Origin: an uncultured Paracoccaceae bacterium
Lineage (GTDB): Bacteria > Pseudomonadota > Alphaproteobacteria > Rhodobacterales > Rhodobacteraceae
Length of the DNA stretch: 64,000 nucleotides
Direction of reading: 5' to 3'
Assembly (NCBI GenBank): GCA_947501555.1
Contig: CANMWG010000001.1
Coordinates: 2,232,001 to 2,296,000, forward strand
The position numbers and the translations under genes were made by a program. Shown here piece by piece: positions 61,611-64,000 of this stretch (its first letter is position 1; each line of letters opens with the position of its first letter). The notes beneath the pieces are model-generated. The model did not search any database, was not told the origin of the DNA, and worked only from the letters and a program-made list of their open reading frames with translations.

Positions 61611-62620
61611 TTTGGATCATCCGCCTCATAAGCCTCAATAATCGCCGCAACCAGCGGGTGGCGCACGACGTCTTTCGAGGTGAAGTAGTTAAAGCTGATC
61701 TTGGGAATGTTCTTGAGCAAACGTTCTGCGTCCCAAAGGCCGGAATTCACGCCACGGGGCAGATCAATCTGTGTACGGTCGCCGGTGATGACCATACGGC
61801 TGCCCTCGCCCAAGCGGGTCAGGAACATCTTCATCTGCATGGTCGTGGCATTCTGCGCCTCATCAAGCACAACAAACGCGTTCGACAGCGTCCGCCCGCG
61901 CATAAAGGCCAAGGGGGCGATTTCAATCACCTTTTCCTCAATCATCTTTGCCGATTGCTTGCCGGGCAGAAAATCATTCAGCGCGTCATAAAGCGGCTGC
62001 ATATAAGGATCGACCTTGTCCTTCATGTCACCAGGCAGGTAGCCTAGCTTTTCGCCCGCCTCGACGGCAGGACGGGACAGGATGATCTTATCCACATGGC
62101 CGCTGATCAACATATTCACACCCACGGCGACAGCTAGATAGGTCTTACCGGTGCCCGCAGGACCAATGCCAAAGGCCAGTTCCTTGTCGAACAGGGATTT
62201 CACATAGGCCTTCTGGGCATCCGTGCGCGGTTCAATCAGCTTCTTGCGGGTCTTGATCTCAACGCGGGATGTCTCGCCCTTGAACAACTCAGCCTGATCG
62301 TCGCCAGCTTGCGGGTCAAACATATCGTCATTGCCCATACGCAATTCACGGTCCAGATCGCCCGGCTCGAGGGTGCGGCCCGCCTCAAGACGGCTGTAGA
62401 GTGCCTGCAACACCTTCACAGCATCCATACGTGAGGGTTCATCACCGATCACAGCCAATTGGTTGCCGCGGCGCAGTATCTGGACGCTCAGCTTTTCTTC
62501 GATGGTGGTGAGATTGCGGTCATATTCGCCGCAAAGATCAATCAGCAGAAAGTTGTCGGGAAATTCCAACAGGGATTCAGTGACGGCATCAGCGGGTGGG
62601 GTCAGGGCACCAGTGGCCAA
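61607..62620 (-). CDS. PhoH-like protein (YbeZ)
   Basis: A 337-residue PhoH-type P-loop NTPase. The N-terminal KH-like part has LSVQILRRGNQLAVIGDE; Walker A is GPAGTGKTYLAVAVG and Walker B is FVVLDEAQNATTMQMKMFLTRLGEGSRMVITGD (short: VVLDEAQN). The likely start is a TTG at 62620 six bases after AAGGAG; the in-frame TTG at 62659 would put the ribosome site inside the gene. In E. coli YbeZ partners YbeY, which is encoded next to it here by a 4-bp overlap. Confidence 0.92.
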   Translation of the reverse strand: MATGALTPPADAVTESLLEFPDNFLLIDLCGEYDRNLTTIEEKLSVQILRRGNQLAVIGDEPSRMDAVKVLQALYSRLEAGRTLEPGDLDRELRMGNDDMFDPQAGDDQAELFKGETSRVEIKTRKKLIEPRTDAQKAYVKSLFDKELAFGIGPAGTGKTYLAVAVGVNMLISGHVDKIILSRPAVEAGEKLGYLPGDMKDKVDPYMQPLYDALNDFLPGKQSAKMIEEKVIEIAPLAFMRGRTLSNAFVVLDEAQNATTMQMKMFLTRLGEGSRMVITGDRTQIDLPRGVNSGLWDAERLLKNIPKISFNYFTSKDVVRHPLVAAIIEAYEADDPK

Positions 62621-62695
62621 ACAGCTCTCCTTTGAGTCTTTATGCCTGTAGCTTGGCAAGGGAATGCTGCGGGTGCAAGACAGTTGGTAGGATTG

Positions 62696-63139
62696 TTACG
62701 AAATACCGGCGACAAACGCATCGTCTAAGCTCTCAGATGTTTGAAAATCCAAACCTAAGACGCGTGGGGCATCGAGAGTCTTCGATATATCATCCGACAT
62801 ATCCGAGACAGTGATCGGATTGGTCGGCCGCAATATGCGACGATAAGGTCCTTTCCAGTGTACCCAATCGTAAATGAACAGCCCACGGTTTGCCATTTCC
62901 TTCCATTCCAAGCAATGCCCGGCACCATGGCTTTCCTCAACGTGAGAGCCTCGGACTGGTAGTAAAGCAAGCAAATCTTCCAGAGTATCAGCCCAGTTTG
63001 CATGGGCATCTTGTCCAGCGCGTAAGGCTCTCGGCACCGCACCATAGCCAGCGGTTGCGAACAATGCGAGTTGGAAACCTTGGTCAGTCAGGAACCAGTC
63101 AAATTCCCGCCCTTCGGTCGGACTTCCGAGCTCAGGCAA
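62696..63139 (-). CDS. Hypothetical protein overlapping miaB
   Basis: A 147-residue soluble acidic protein starting at a TTG ([19 protein letters not shown]) that overlaps the miaB stop by 8 bp. Stretches such as [19 protein letters not shown] and [18 protein letters not shown] look like a real folded domain, and the frame is intact. The composition and Trp content are reminiscent of small immunity proteins, but I cannot assign a family. It occupies the position between miaB and phoH, which are adjacent in many relatives. Confidence 0.65.
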   Translation of the reverse strand: MPELGSPTEGREFDWFLTDQGFQLALFATAGYGAVPRALRAGQDAHANWADTLEDLLALLPVRGSHVEESHGAGHCLEWKEMANRGLFIYDWVHWKGPYRRILRPTNPITVSDMSDDISKTLDAPRVLGLDFQTSESLDDAFVAGIS

Positions 63140-64000
63140 TCAACTCACCCTTCAGCGAATTCGAACTATCGTCCACGATTTTCACCCGACACACAGTGCC
63201 CAACACATCCACCGGTGCCTCGGCGAAGACGGCATGCAAATACTCTGACTTCCCGATCATCTGGCCCTCTTCCCGGCCCGCTTTCTCAAACAGTACCTTC
63301 ACTTCGCGGCCCACCATAGAGGCCTGCGTCGCCTGCTGCTGCTCACGCAGCAACGCTTGCAAGCGTTGCAAGCGCTCATTCATCACATCCTCGGGTAGCT
63401 GCGGCTTTTCGGCGGCGGGCGTCCCCGGACGGGTCGAATATTTGAACGAATAGGCCTGCCCGTAATGCACATCACGGACCAACTTCATGGTGTCTTCGAA
63501 ATCCGCATCCGTCTCACCGGGAAAGCCCACGATAAAGTCCCCCGACAGCAACAAATCCGGACGAGCGGCGCGAATACGTTCAATCAAACGCAAATAACCC
63601 TCCGCGGTATGCTTGCGGTTCATCGCCTTCAAAATCCGGTCTGAGCCCGACTGGACCGGCAAATGCAGATAGGGCATCAGCTTGTCACAGGTGCCATGGG
63701 CGTCGATTAAGGCGTCGTCCATGTCGTTGGGATGCGAGGTGGTGAAGCGAATACGCTCTAACCCGTCGACCTGATCGAGGGCCCAGATCAGGCCAGCCAA
63801 GCCGCCCTCATGCCCATGATAAGCGTTCACATTCTGGCCAAGCAGGGTGATTTCGCGGACGCCCGCCTCAACCAATTCCTGCGCCTCGCGGATCACACGA
63901 TCCGCCGGGCGGGACACCTCTGCGCCACGGGTATAAGGAACCACACAGAAAGCGCAGAACTTGTCGCAGCCTTCCTGCACGGTCAGAAATGCGGTTGGGC
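63132..64000 (-). CDS. miaB: tRNA-2-methylthio-N6-dimethylallyladenosine synthase, partial
   Basis: The C-terminal 289 residues of MiaB; the N-terminal UPF0004 domain is beyond the right edge. The radical-SAM cluster motif CDKFCAFC (Cys-x3-Cys-x2-Cys) is within [23 protein letters not shown], and [36 protein letters not shown] and [12 protein letters not shown] follow. A TRAM-like RNA-binding domain ends the protein. It thiomethylates A37 of tRNAs and starts the phoH-ybeY-corC-lnt series. Confidence 0.96.
   Translation of the reverse strand, partial: PTAFLTVQEGCDKFCAFCVVPYTRGAEVSRPADRVIREAQELVEAGVREITLLGQNVNAYHGHEGGLAGLIWALDQVDGLERIRFTTSHPNDMDDALIDAHGTCDKLMPYLHLPVQSGSDRILKAMNRKHTAEGYLRLIERIRAARPDLLLSGDFIVGFPGETDADFEDTMKLVRDVHYGQAYSFKYSTRPGTPAAEKPQLPEDVMNERLQRLQALLREQQQATQASMVGREVKVLFEKAGREEGQMIGKSEYLHAVFAEAPVDVLGTVCRVKIVDDSSNSLKGELIA

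Noticed and set aside
1..64000. CRISPR arrays, insertion sequences, prophage genes or integrases
   Set aside because: No regularly spaced direct repeats of CRISPR type, no transposase or integrase domain and no phage structural gene could be recognised.

Overview
The window looks like a chromosomal segment of an alphaproteobacterium of the Rhodobacterales (Roseobacter group). The pointers are gene orders typical of that group (aroA-cmk-rpsA-ihfB; miaB-phoH-ybeY-corC-lnt-metK-trmB), a SAM/SAH-type riboswitch in front of metK, a NasS/NasT-controlled nitrate assimilation operon, TRAP binding proteins, moderate GC content and dense gene packing. No plasmid, prophage or insertion sequence is evident and I see no CRISPR array. 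Both window ends cut genes: a TRAP binding protein on the left and miaB on the right.

Layout. 1-3.2 kb: two overlapping TRAP solute-binding proteins and a phosphate-binding-protein/OmpA fusion. 3.5-6.9 kb: a small nonulosonic (sialic-type) acid surface-sugar locus (cytidylyltransferase, NeuB-type synthase, family-25 glycosyltransferase) interrupted by an opposite-strand phosphatase. 7.4-22.3 kb: a long nitrate/nitrite assimilation unit: nasT, nasS, a leader with ANTAR-type hairpins and a terminator, nrtA, nrtB, a fused two-ATPase protein, two small globins, nirB, nirD, nasA, a TrpD2-like gene and cysG. Most of its junctions are 4-bp ATGA overlaps. 22.3-28.5 kb: regulators and small accessory operons, including a membrane-bound AraC protein facing a hydrolase and a GbsR-type regulator with two matching palindromic operators. 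28.5-42.6 kb: ychF, trpA, an FMN alpha-hydroxyacid dehydrogenase, an MFS transporter, rplY, pth, a serine hydrolase and several uncharacterised secreted or membrane proteins.

42.8-44.5 kb holds the most unusual segment. A slipin (SPFH) gene is preceded on its own strand by a long structured stretch: strong hairpins, a tRNA-like pair of small hairpins, a complete tRNA with anticodon UUG and encoded CCA, a 23-bp imperfect direct repeat flanking that tRNA, and a 59-nt segment that folds as a three-hairpin cloverleaf. Slipins are known from RtcB-type RNA-repair operons that can also carry tRNA-like RNAs, so this may be a related, undescribed arrangement. No rtcB is in view.

44.6-64 kb is mostly housekeeping on the minus strand: trpB, trpF, ihfB, rpsA, cmk, aroA, trmB, metK, lnt, corC, ybeY, phoH, miaB. 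A KAP P-loop NTPase, a CAT-like acetyltransferase and two small unknown genes sit between cmk and rpsA, which are usually adjacent. Short palindromes and a TCTGTAC-containing repeat are scattered through intergenic regions.
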